Assembly (NCBI GenBank): GCA_964017155.1
Contig: OZ024861.1
Location: forward strand, 34,585,324-34,649,323
Origin: Oasisia sp. SBJ-2009
Taxonomy: Eukaryota; Annelida; Polychaeta; Sabellida; Siboglinidae
Direction: 5' to 3'
DNA length: 64,000 nt
Shown: piece by piece, positions 48,046-59,900 of the stretch
Layout of the letters: each line of letters opens with the position of its first letter
Position numbering within the stretch: the first letter of the stretch is position 1
Made by a program: the position numbers and the translations under genes
Notes under the pieces: model-generated
Database searches by the model: none
The model's input: the letters and a program-made list of their open reading frames with translations, nothing else
What the model was told of the DNA's origin: nothing

Positions 48046-48960
48046 ATTTAGATATCCTGGGACTATTTACGAGCGAATCAGGAAATAAGTACGTACTTAT
48101 GATTGTGGATCAATTCACTCGTTGGTTAGAAATGCATGCATTGCCCTAACAAGTGGCTGAAATTACAGCCAAAATATTTTTTGAGCAATGGATAACCAGA
48201 TATGGCGCCCCACAGCAGGTGCACACAGACCAGGGTAGAAACTTTGATAGTCAATTGTTCACCGAATTGTGTAAATTAATGCAAATAGAAAAAACGAGGA
48301 CAACACCTGTTCTAACGGTCAAGTTGAAAGACAAAATCAGATGATTCTCTCCTTTATTAGGTGTTATCTCACTGATATCTCGGTGGGATGAACACTTAGC
48401 CACACTGGGGATGAGCCTACGGGCCACGGTGAATCGAAATACCAGGGGTACTGGGTTTACGCCAAATATGCTGTTATTGGGATGAGAAGTATTCAGACTC
48501 CTTAATGTAAATTCTATGAGACAGCCACCAGCAAATTATCTTTTAAAAGGAATTAATTGATAAAAATCATCACAGCATCTATAGCAGCACATAATAATCT
48601 GCATATGGCACAAAACCGTCAGAAGGGCGATTATGATAGCCGAGCTAGCTCCAGTTTGCAAAAGAACATTTGATGTAGGCGACCTAGTGTATATCCATAA
48701 TTCTGGGACAATCTTGGGGCAAAGTAAGAAATTACTCCCAATATGGAAAGGGCCATTTGTAGTTACGAAGGCAGTGTCACGTTTCCTCTGCCGTATTGTG
48801 GGCCATAATATCATGACAAGCTTAGGATATGTGAGAACTGTGATATCCCTATATGAGTAAGGCGGAAGCGGCAGGCAGTCATCGACTTGTCTCACACAAG
48901 GGCGTGACCATTGATGACCTGCTAGATGGAGTTAAGTCGCTGTTCAACGCAAGCCAACCA
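48037..48960 (+). pseudogene. Ty3/Gypsy-type integrase relic
   Basis: Core domain pieces: LDILGLFTSESGNKYVLMI and VDQFTRWLEMHALP, then HTDQGRNFDSQLF (second catalytic Asp region, 48,153-48,300). After a frameshift near 48,310 comes SNGQVERQNQMIL, which contains the catalytic Glu. Farther on are LRATVNRNTRGTGFTPNM and the C-terminal FDVGDLVYIHN and PIWKGPFVVTKA modules (48,670-48,775). At least one stop and two frame changes disable it. Protease, reverse transcriptase and gag are not seen upstream. Confidence 0.87.
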
Positions 48961-49109
48961 CTTCCTAGACAGGAAATTGAAATGTCCATCACACAAAAAA
49001 AGTAAAAATTCCGCGAACTACCCGTAGGGGTCGACCTATTAATCGACACCACAGGTATGATGAGTAACTCCAATTAAACCAATTATGTTCCAGATGGATA
49101 CCACCAACA

Positions 49110-49740
49110 GTGATGGCACAATCAGGAACTGGAGGCCTAGAAATAGGCCAGCAGCCCAGTCAGTCTCCATACGGACTGCCTCACTGGGCGACCTCCAACA
49201 CCTATAGTTGGTGTAACACAAAGCACATTGGTGCTGTATGTGACACTGGGTCACATGCAGGTGTCATTAGACGCCATTGTCCAGGCAAGCCTTCCCCCCC
49301 CCCCCACATATGCCCAAGGAGGGCCAGGGTGCCACTTCTGCTGCAGGGCACCAACAGGACTGTGTTGCCCATTACACCAACCCCATGCAGGACGACAACT
49401 CCAGTCATCAGTTCTGCACCGTTATGCACAGGGATGCCTGCTATTAGCAGTCCTCGGGTATTTCCAATTGCTACACCTTCCGTGGCAATTCCACCCTAAT
49501 ACTGCATACTGGTTGTGTAACCAACAGTTTGGCGCCATACCGGCATTGCAAGTGTCTTCAAGTCCATCTAGCCACGCATTCAGTGGAGGACAGAAAGAGG
49601 GGAGAATTTGCTCCACACTTTGTTGGATGGGCCTATTCAATGACTGAGCTCCTTGAGAGTACTCGGAGAATGGCCCTCATACATACCCTCGAGGAATTTG
49701 TAGTCGTGTTCCGGAAGAGGGATTAGTACCCAAAACAGGG
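49110..49740 (+). other. Decayed coding-like region between integrase and TatD relics
   Basis: Codon-like composition, with frames interrupted by a run of about 12 C near 49,297-49,308. One frame contains AVCDTGSHAGVIRRH, which resembles a retropepsin active-site loop (D-T-G). This is a single short motif, so family membership is uncertain. Confidence 0.35.
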
Positions 49741-50094
49741 TTCATAGTCAAAGATAGGTATCCATGCCATGTTATCCGAAATGGCCGAAATGATGGGCTG
49801 ACCCAATGCTGCCGTTGATATTCAGCTGTGCCTGCCCAGTGCCCAACCATCCAGTATCGCTCCTAAATTGGGACAGTATGGGCAGGATGCTGGCAGAGAT
49901 GCCACCCATCAAGCAGGACTCCTTTCAGGAGTGGCTAGTCCCTTCGATGTTACCCCAACCAATGCACACTGTGTGTGAGTCAGCAATGGAGGCCCACTGT
50001 CACCTACAGTACAGGTGAGGGAATGAGAGCAAGGACTGTCTCATTCAATTTTATGACAGCCCATCCCAGCATGGGAAACCACCTTCTCCCTCTG

Positions 50095-50827
50095 GCGAGG
50101 TGACAATGAGGTACAACTTACGGCTGTGGTGGACAACTGCCTCTTCCCAGGTGATTGGCAGCGACCAGTCATAAAGGATGTCACCGTCAGTCATCAGACG
50201 GTGGCTATCAAGACCACATACGGTGTGCACCTTTGACTTGCCAAATCACTCATGAATGAGGCCTGGGCAATGGTGCAGACCAAAATCTGCAGTAATGCTG
50301 AGTATGGATTGCATCGAATGTGGTCTTGCCTATACAGCGCTACTGCACTCCCTTATCAGCCATAGAAAACTATTCGGGAAACATATTTCATTAGCAAAAG
50401 AGCTGGAGAATCCACTGGTTCTCCACTTGCATGGAAATGCACATGTCCCTTTCTCGAATGTGATGACTGAAGCACCGGTCATGCTGAATAAATACACCCA
50501 TCAACGCCAGTTCGTACAAGTGCACTGCTTTACAGGCACCATCGCAGACTATAGGCAATGGGGGGGGGATAATATTCAAATACTGTTTTTTGGATTACCA
50601 ATAAGTCGGTATCTGCACCAGGCTTCAGCGAATTAGCACGGCAGATTGACTTGTATCATCTGGTGCTAAAAACAAATGCTCCGCTGTTGTCACCACAAGG
50701 CTACAATGATGGGCACCCCTATGAGGGGGTGCACCAAGCACGCTACGTCGCTTCGCTGCATAATTTACCAAGTTGGGTAGTGCTCCGTGTGGCCACCCTC
50801 AGCGCGCAAGCATTTTACAAAGTCTAA
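50095..50827 (+). pseudogene. TatD-like metallo-nuclease relic
   Basis: Successive frames give AVVDNCLFPGDWQRP and a TYGVHL word (family: vGiHP), then CIECGLAYTA (family: GECGLDYT, here Asp to Ala), LAKELENPLVLHLHGN (family: lAkel.kPlvlHlRg), VQVHCFTGT (the family HCFTG metal-binding motif) and LVLKTNAPLLSP (family: lvlETDAPyl.P). Changes at the Glu/Asp positions and several frameshifts show it is dead. TatD proteins are metal-dependent DNases of the amidohydrolase fold. It lies about 1.2 kb after the integrase relic, in the same orientation. Confidence 0.75.
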
Positions 50828-51129
50828 GTGACTCCATGGGAGCCAGGCATCAGCTCGTTTGTGCTCCCAATTGAGAGTTTATGCATTGCACCTGCATTGA
50901 ATGGTCATGAATGTGACTGACATTAATATATTATTTTTTAAAGTTTTTGTTAGTATGTTCAAACATTAATTTGCACCCTGTTCTATTAGTTTTGTACTTA
51001 TATGTACTACACTGTATAATGAGTAATTATCAAAATAGATTTGGTAAATTAGGAAGTTAAATTATTATTTTCTAATTTATTGTTGATACGATTAAATATA
51101 AAGTAAGACAAAATTGTGTTTTTTAATTA

Positions 51130-51147
51130 TAGATCTATATATATAAT

Positions 51148-51178
<31 letters not shown>

Positions 51179-51260
51179 TTGACAATAAAAACATTATAAG
51201 GGGTGAGGAATGTGGTAGTATATATATATATATATAATATATATATATATATTTGACAAT
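51130..51260. repeat. TA microsatellite with duplicated polypurine/LTR-edge segment
   Basis: TA runs at about 51,130-51,178 and 51,220-51,252. Each is followed or preceded by a copy of TTTGACAATAAAAACATTA and AAGGGGTSAGGAATGTGGT, so an internal duplication of about 75 bp is present. Confidence 0.8.
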
Positions 51261-51284
51261 AAAAACATTATAAGGGGTCAGGAA

Positions 51285-51540
51285 TGTGGTAGTCACCAGT
51301 CGGCAGCACTGTACATCACATACCAACTACCCCTTCCACACACCACTGCACACACTTAACCCGCCCCACTATATAAAAAGCACGCCACACGAGATCACAC
51401 AGTTAGGGACACACCAACCCAGACGCAGGATCTATGCGGCGAATACACCCATCAGGCAAATCATCAACAGACATCTTGGTCAAGCGTAAAGAGCAACGTA
51501 AGTCACTTTGTTATTGCTGACCGCTCTTTATCACAATACA
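51285..51540 (+). mobile_element. Candidate 3' LTR of the Gypsy-type element
   Basis: It begins TGTGGTAGTCACC right after a purine-rich AAGGGGTCAGGAA (polypurine-tract position), has a TATATAAAAAG box at 51,370-51,380 and could end ...ATCACAATACA. TG...CA ends and size (256 bp) fit a small LTR. No matching 5' LTR is present in the window and no target duplication was verified. Confidence 0.5.
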
Positions 51541-52714
51541 CTGTCAATGTCTGTCACTGTCACTGATTGATTGTCAGAGCAGATAAATTCTGAATTTTAT
51601 CATCACCGAGTTGTGACGTTTCCATGTAATTTAATTATTGTAAGCCCTTAAACCGAAGGCTTGATTATGTACGTAGTCAATTATTTGTTACTAGGCATAT
51701 AGTCTAAGACAAGTAAATGGTGTTGGTTGTGACATGGCTTAAAGCAAAGGTCTTAATCCATTAAAAAAACAGTATCTAAACAGCTAGTCTATGTCTGATC
51801 TCCACACCTTTTATGTACTCCTGCCTTTCAAGGGACGTCATTGAAACCAGTGTCAGATCTAGTGGTGAGAATACTATATAGCGTTGATCGAGGGATTGTG
51901 GACTTTTTGTGGTTCAGTTCCACGTTCTACGTTTCTTTTTGAAGCTATTGATCTCTATTATTTTGGAAGAAAAGCAAACATCCATTTTAACTAGCAAAGT
52001 ACTTTAAGACCACACTGACAAAACACAACATTGAAATCATTACTCAAGAGAGTTTGCGTTCTGCAAACTGTGAAAAAATAAATCAGTACACACTAAACAG
52101 TCTAAACACAGGTGGGAATATTTAGTGCTTTAACCTCATTAAACAAAAGTTCATGAGTTTGTTATGGTTTTTATGCCAATCATTTCGTTTATAGATATCA
52201 GATGAGATCAACTGATCTGATATGGTGTGTGTTATTTGTTATTTTTTGTACTTTCTGCACTGCTACGGCAGGTTGTTGTGTGGTAGTGTATCAGTGTCGG
52301 TGAACGTATTTATTTACAGCCTTATGTAATTGTCCTTACAGAGATGAATAAAGTTGTATTGTATTGTATTGTATAACTTACCTCGAAAAGGCAATTACCT
52401 GTGCTAAAAATAAATTGTGACTGTCAAGATTACTACCCCCTCGAAAGAATTTAGATAAAAATCTGTATGTATGAATTCACCCCAATGGACCTGCTTGGTT
52501 ACACATGCAAAACTAACTAACATAACAACAGAGAACTGTGTTGTTTTATAATGTTTTATAGATAATAGGAATATGATAGATGTTCTTGGTATTTATCTAT
52601 CGAATGTTATTGTGTCAAACAGTTATTTGTACATCTTTGCATGATTTCATATACTTTGTCTCTCAAGTGTGAAGATCACTGAAAGTGTATGTACCAGGAC
52701 TGTCACTGTGAGTG

Positions 52715-52808
52715 CACAATGCAGAATGCAGAATGCAGAATGCAGAATGCAGAATGCAGAATGCAGAATGCAGAATGCAGAATGCAGAATGCAGAATGCA
52801 GAATGCAG
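52715..52808. repeat. GAATGCA 7-bp tandem array, private to unit 2
   Basis: About 12 perfect AATGCAG units. At the homologous position in unit 1 (34,550) there is only GTGCAGATACAGCAGCC, so the array arose after duplication. Confidence 0.92.
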
Positions 52809-53967
52809 ATACAGCAGCCAGCTACAATAGAACTACTCAGCACTGTTATTCAGGCGTATAACTGAACAGATCTAGGCAATAGTACACATATGCAGACTTG
52901 GTGGCACACATACATGATATTAGTAGGTAGACAGTAAAAATTAGACACAAAAATTAGTAGCAAGAAACAGATATCTACCGATATCACCAGGAAATCAGTT
53001 ATATCTAAAACAAGCTGTCAGAAATGTCCTTTGTCATCAACCAAGGTATAATGTAAATATATAGACTGTTTATTAAATTGGTAAATGTAAATGCAATGAT
53101 TTGAAAATAGACTGGAGTATTGATCTCATTGAAGTGGCATAAAGGAGCCATCAGTACCAGTAACCTAACACTATGAAGGACCCTTCTAAAGATCTGTGTG
53201 CCCAATGTCCACATCAAGTCAGCCCAGTCATCTTATGAATGTTACACATTCTGCATTGAGCTTATGTAGTACCCCAGGTCACTGTTACCAAGTTAGCCTA
53301 TTTCCAGCAATTACCTAGTGAAGACTATTTTAACATTTATGCATTACAAAATGTGTTTCATATTGATGTAGAAATGTGCTGTCGTGGATTTAGTAACACA
53401 GATTTGAAAAGGGAAGACCATTTTAATGTCATCAGAAGATGTCTCCAGCAGTGTAATGATGTTACCAAGCTGGCAGCAGCGGCATGGTAGAAATCCAGTA
53501 AGTCCTATCTTAATCACGGACTTAGTGCATCATGTAATGGTGCTGTACATAATGCAAAACAGGGCACAACTGTTTACATGTAAATTATGAAAATTCCTAT
53601 GCATAGACCATCATTTGGTCAAAGGGGGCTTAAACACTGAATATTTGTAGACCCTTTTGATAGGACAAGTCCAAGCGAAAAATGCCTATGTCATTACTCA
53701 AAACTGGAGTAAGTTACAGCAAGAACACATTCAAACACATTGACTGAACCACAGCTAATTTTATCATGTTTTTTCAATTGTGATGTGTTTTTACAGTTTA
53801 CGTTTCACATACAGTACTATACCTACTGTCGTGTAACTAGTAATGTCATTAACATGACTTTCATTTCAAATACATTAGTACTACTATGGTTTAACTAGTA
53901 ACATGACTCTTGGTTGTAGGTTGCTTGTGTCCCTGACAGTTACACGTTGTCATCTCCACGGCACTGA

Positions 53968-53987
53968 ATGGACAAGAAAAAATTCTC
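53968..53987 (+). CDS. Glutamate carrier copy 2, exon 1 (start codon)
   Basis: ATGGACAAGAAAAAATTCTC then GTAAGT; MDKKKF (Asn5 to Lys against copy 1). The exon probably begins at 53,920 after TGGTTGTAG. Confidence 0.83.
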
Positions 53988-56900
53988 GTAAGTAACTCAT
54001 AGCTTAACATTGTGTCAAGATGTTGGCATGACCTATTAATAGTAATACTCTGTAGCTGCATCACCTGTCAAGACAATACACTGGGTGTCAAGACAATACA
54101 CTGGATGTCAAGACAATACACTGGCTGTCAAGGCAATTCATTGGGTGTCAAAGCAATATACTGGATGTCAAGGCAATATACTGGGTGTCAAGACAATACA
54201 CTGGATGTCACAGCAATACAATGGATGACAGCAATATACTGGATGTCAAGACAATACACTGGATGTCACAGCAATACAATGGATGACAGCAATATACTGG
54301 GTGTCAAGACAATACACTGGATGTCACAGCAATACAATGGATGACAGCAATATACTGGATGTCAAGACAATACACTGGATGTCAAGACAATACACTGGAT
54401 GTCACAGCAATACACTGGATGACACAGTAATACACTGGATGACACAGCAATACACTGGATGACACAGCAATACACTGGATGACACAGCAATACACTGGGT
54501 GTCAAGGCAATACACTGGATGATAAGACAAATTAGACAATACACTGGATGTCACAGCAATACACTGGATGTCGAGGCAGTATACAGGGTTTCAAGGCAAT
54601 CAAAACACTGAGTGCCCAGGCAGTACGTTGCAGAACACGGGGGGGGGGGGCATTGAGGGAATAGGCTGGACAGTGAGAGAACACACTGAGCTTTGAGAAA
54701 ACATGCTGGGCTTTGAGAGAACGTACTGGGCATTAGAATACATTGAGCATTGAGAGACAACATAGAACATGCAGACCAAACTTTACATCAGTTACCACTC
54801 AAAACCTTAGGCATAATATTTTGCCATTTGCTTATAATTTTCTAACCATTTTTTATCAGTCAATCTTATTTCAACACCACCTATCTCTACAAACTAGATT
54901 CAGGGGTGCATATATGTCAAAGTAAAAATAGGATACGAATGTAAAAATTCCATTACAACACAGTGGTCTATGGCCTATGTATTTTAGTAAACCATTTTTA
55001 GTTTTTTCCTCCCAAGTAAGTGCACCATTTGTGTCAAGGCACCAAAACCATGGCAAAATAAGTCAGTTGTTATATTTAACTTAGACCTGACCTGATTGAA
55101 TATATATAGCGATGTGATAAGATTGTGTATAATTATTAGCAAGGCTTTATGTTTGTTATCAGTAATAAATCAACCCGGTCATTTATTATAATAGTTTTTG
55201 TGATAAGCTGGCTTGAGTACAGTGATCTGTTGTTATGTTTGTTGTTTATCAGCAGTATAAATTCATAACGAAAGTACTTAGAGTCACGTTCTGCTTGGGT
55301 ACAGTAGCTCATTTTCCACAGCATCAGATATCAAGAAAATCCGGGTTCAAATCCTGTGACGTTGTATCAAGCCTTGGGCAAACTCTACATTGCTCCAGTA
55401 AACTTAGCTGTATCTAGGGTATCTAGCTAAAGACAGTTGTGGACATTTGCTTAGGAATACTGTGCATTAATTGCAGGAAAAGGTGTACAGCTGAATGCTT
55501 CCCATGAAAGATCTGAAGGTTCTGAGAGTTTGCATGGCAGGATATGCTGGGACAGTGTGACAGCTGTGTGGCTAAAGGGATTCAATAGCTCTTTGAAGTT
55601 AGTTATCATGCCAACTATAATTTTCACACAAATTTAGTGGTCCCCTGCACACTACTTAATCAAAAGGTGTGAGCATTTGTGCAGAAAATTAACTGTCTGC
55701 CAGGCAGCAGTAGAGCAGTGTGGTTTATGTATGTTGACTAAGCCACTAAGTTATGTGGCAGTGGCACTGACAATGCCTTTGTCTTTTATATAATAATAAT
55801 ATAGTACTGAAATATAACATAACAAATTATTTCTATCCATAAACAGTCAGTAGCTGTTTACTAAACATGATAATTAAATTCTGCATACATGTGGAACTAG
55901 CTAATACTTGATCAGTTCAGTAGTGGGTGCAGCAACCCATCACCCTCTGAGGCTCACCAAAACACTCCAATAGCATTCCATTGATATTCATCACATGATT
56001 CCAGCTACATCCCTCTGAGGCTCAGTCTCCTCAGACAAATGTCAAATCTCTTTGAGGCCACACGGCTTTGTTCTGCCAAATATATAAAATTCATTGGTGC
56101 TCATTCAACGAAAATGGGCGGGTGTGTTCAGTGTTCACCCTGGTGATTTGTGCAACTTTCTACCTGGATTCATCCCGGGAAGTTCAGAACATTTATAAAA
56201 ATGTTTCAGAATTACTGTTTCTCACATAAGATTGGCAGAAGAACCAGAGGACCCAAATAACATTCACGAGGGACAGTATGGAATTGTACATTAGATATGT
56301 AAGAAAGTAATAATTTGCACCAAGATACAAATGATTGGAACATATATTATGAATGTACTAAGAAAAATCCAACAAAAATCTCATGATATTTCTCGTAGTA
56401 ATAAACACAAACACATGTGGATTCTCAACAGCCTGTCATTTCCTTGGTCATCTGTTGTTAAGTTGTAGGTGACAACTTTATGTCATGTCAGATGTTGTTG
56501 TTGTAGCCTTGTGCCACGCATCATCAATGGCAGCATTGCGGGGATCATTGGTGTCACATGTGTCTTTCCCATTGACCTTGTCAAGACCCGTCTACAGAAC
56601 CAACAAATTGGCAAAAATGGCGAGCGTATGTACCGCAACATGTGAGTATTGATACTGGGGCTGGAACACACACAGTGTCTCTTGATCCCAGGCAGACATG
56701 GCGATCTGCTTCCATTCTCATTACGATATTAGGTTGAATATTCACCCAATGTTTGACATCATTATATTTCTTGAAGTTAAAAAGAATTAAACAAATTATA
56801 TTCTGTCAAGTAATAAGTTGATTAGCACTGAGTCTGAAGTTTAAAAGCAGGGAAACAAGACTATTTACGACACAGAAATAATGTATAAAACTGACCAGTA

Positions 56901-59900
56901 TAAAATTATATAAATATAAATGGCAATACAACAGATGTGCTGCTGAAATAACATTCCTGGTTAACAAGTTAGACATGCTAAACACTAATGTCATCACTCG
57001 TCACTGACAACACTTGCATTTGTTTCACTTGGTCAAATCAAACATAATAACATATTACTTGAACTTGACACACTTTAGCAACAATATCATGTTTGTGTCC
57101 TTGTACAACCCTGGAGGTAATCAGTTTGATCTACCTGTTTTGTAAGTCTGTTGACACTTAGTCACAGTTGTGTTGCATGGGCCATTGTGTTGTATGTTTG
57201 TTATGGTCAGTCATTGATCAGTTGATAAATCTCATCTGTGACCGATCTTGGGCATTTTTCCAATTCCCAAAACTAATAGTACAGTGTAGATGGTTTTTGA
57301 TTTTGTCTATTTATGTTTTGTATAATTTTAATTAGCTTTGTCATAAAAGTTGTTTTAAGACATGGACCTGCAGTATGACAGTATACAATAATCATAACAT
57401 AATGTAATCATAACAACATTACATAGACAAACTTCATGAACTTGGTCTGATATTGGCAATTTTCCAACTATATCCTGTCTACAACAATGCATTATGTGTA
57501 AGTTATTTGCCTTATTATTCAATTCAGTTCAATTCAATAACTTTATTCCAGACTCAACAGGGCATATACAGCAAGTACATGTGACTGAGGTCCATATGTT
57601 GACATTAGGCAGACAATATGTACAGTATGCATTCTGACCCAATGCTGTGTATATTAGAATAATGTATACAGTTGTTTCAGTCAAGTGTTCACATATAAAA
57701 GCTTGTTCCACTTTTTACGGATCATGGAAGTGAATCTTAAGCTAGAAGTTAGAATGTCATTAAAAATGTAGTTAACAGAGCTATCAAGTCAAGACATAAA
57801 TCTATACACCATATTCCTAATTACTGACTGGCAGCATTTTACATCAAACAAAGTGCATAGCAGGCTGGTACTATAATATTTTCTTGTACATATAGAGTTC
57901 TGCATTGTCTATTAATGTCATCATCATTTGAAAGATGATCTGAGATATAGTTTCCAAGATATTTATATGTAGCTACAACATGCAGAGTAACCCCTTTTAG
58001 CTTGTTGTATTGTTATTATCTTGACACAATAATGCAGATAGAAATCATCATAGAGTTAGTTTATTTACAAATGCGTTTAAGAAGCTTGACGTTAATAAAA
58101 CTTGTGGGTCAGATGGCATATGTTCAGAACATATAAAATATGCAGACAAGGCACTTGTACCCTTGCTATCTTTGTGCTTCACTAGTTTTTTTGCTCATGT
58201 ATTTCTGCCAGAGTCAACGTTGTCAGTTGCACCTGTGCGAGCTGTTCTACTGGGTCTGTGAATGTGAGAGTAGACTGAAGCGGTCCAATTTTGATTCCCA
58301 TTACAGTATAACTATAAGTTATGTGTGATATGGTTCATACAGACTAGTGGTTGTGTTCAGTGACAGTCCTGTCACATTCTAACTCATGGTTTGTTGTGTC
58401 TGCAGGCTGGACTGTGCCATCAAAACCTTTCGCAATGAAGGATTCTTTGGCATGTACCGAGGTAAGTAGATTTACATACTGACATGTTACTCAGACATAT
58501 ACATGTATTTACATGACCTATCATTTCATGATGAAGTTCCAGAATTGGAATTGAAAAGTTTTGAACGCAAGGAATTGAAGCAGGAATTGCCATTGAAAGA
58601 TTTAATATACATGAAATATTTAATATTTATAATAATGCAATGCTTAATGTAGGTATAGTATTATTCTGGGTTTTTTTTGTAAAAAATTTAGTACCGGGTA
58701 GTAGTAGATTAATCCTGTCTGGTTTAAATGAAATGACAAGTTTTTCTTTGTAATATATAGTGTTTTGGTTCAAGGCTTGGTTTTAATGTATAGGGTGTCT
58801 TTAAATAGGGTGCTGTCAATAGGGTCAGTCTGGCTAGAATGATTCTATTCAGGGTGAGTATAACTGACTTGGGTGTTTATGTTCAGGGTCAGGGGTCAAC
58901 CTGTTACTTATTACCCCAGAGAAAGCCATCAAGTTAGTGGGAAACGATTTCTTCCGACACCATCTTGTCAACAAACAGTAAGTTATTCACTCATGTAACA
59001 TATCATCCGCCAATCACCCTGGCCATCCCCTGGATTCGTTTTAAAGGTTCAAAGTCTTGTTATTGTAATGTCAACTTTTTGCTAAGAATAGTAATAGCAC
59101 TGGATTATCTACCCTTACACTATATGCTCACCCAAATGTGTTTTATAAGCAACTTCTAAAGGGAGTCAGTCAGGTTTTTTACATGGAATAGCATTTTGTT
59201 GTCTTGAATTGTATATCAAAATGTATTATGGTTGACTCAGTTGTGTTGCCAGGAAAGTTTGTTTTTAAAACTGGGAGTTTCTTTTACCAATTGAACAAAT
59301 TTCTTGGCTCATGAAGGCGTCTAAATTATGGGTAGTATGCTTTTAACATATTTATTATACTAGTCTTATGTACATTATATTAAATAATATATAAAAACCT
59401 AGGAACATATTGCCTTCACTGAAAATATAATTTGACACATACCTCGGTACCTGTCACCAGGGCTTTATGCAGGACCAAATTATTGCCAGTTACACATGTT
59501 TTGGTTGACACATGGATGTTAACTGTTAAGCCAGTTTACAAACTTAAATTTTTTTCTGATGACCTGAAATGGACTACAAACACACATGTGACACCATTTA
59601 CAATCACTTGTAAGGCATAACTGACATAATTGATCTATGGTTTTGGAACACCTTTTTTTGCTCCTTCATTTTTTACCCGTCTACCACCCGTCCACCCACA
59701 TTTCTACCCATCCACAAAGATTTTACCCATCCAAATGACGGTGGACTGGTCTCTGCATAAAGCTATGATATATAGTCACTGTGAGTCTGTTTCCATGAAG
59801 TGTAGCTTTTGTTGCTATTATAAGTCCCTGTGTAATTATAGTTGTCTTGCCCCAGGAACAAGTTAACCCTGCCCAGGGAGATGTTGGCGGGATCGGGGGC

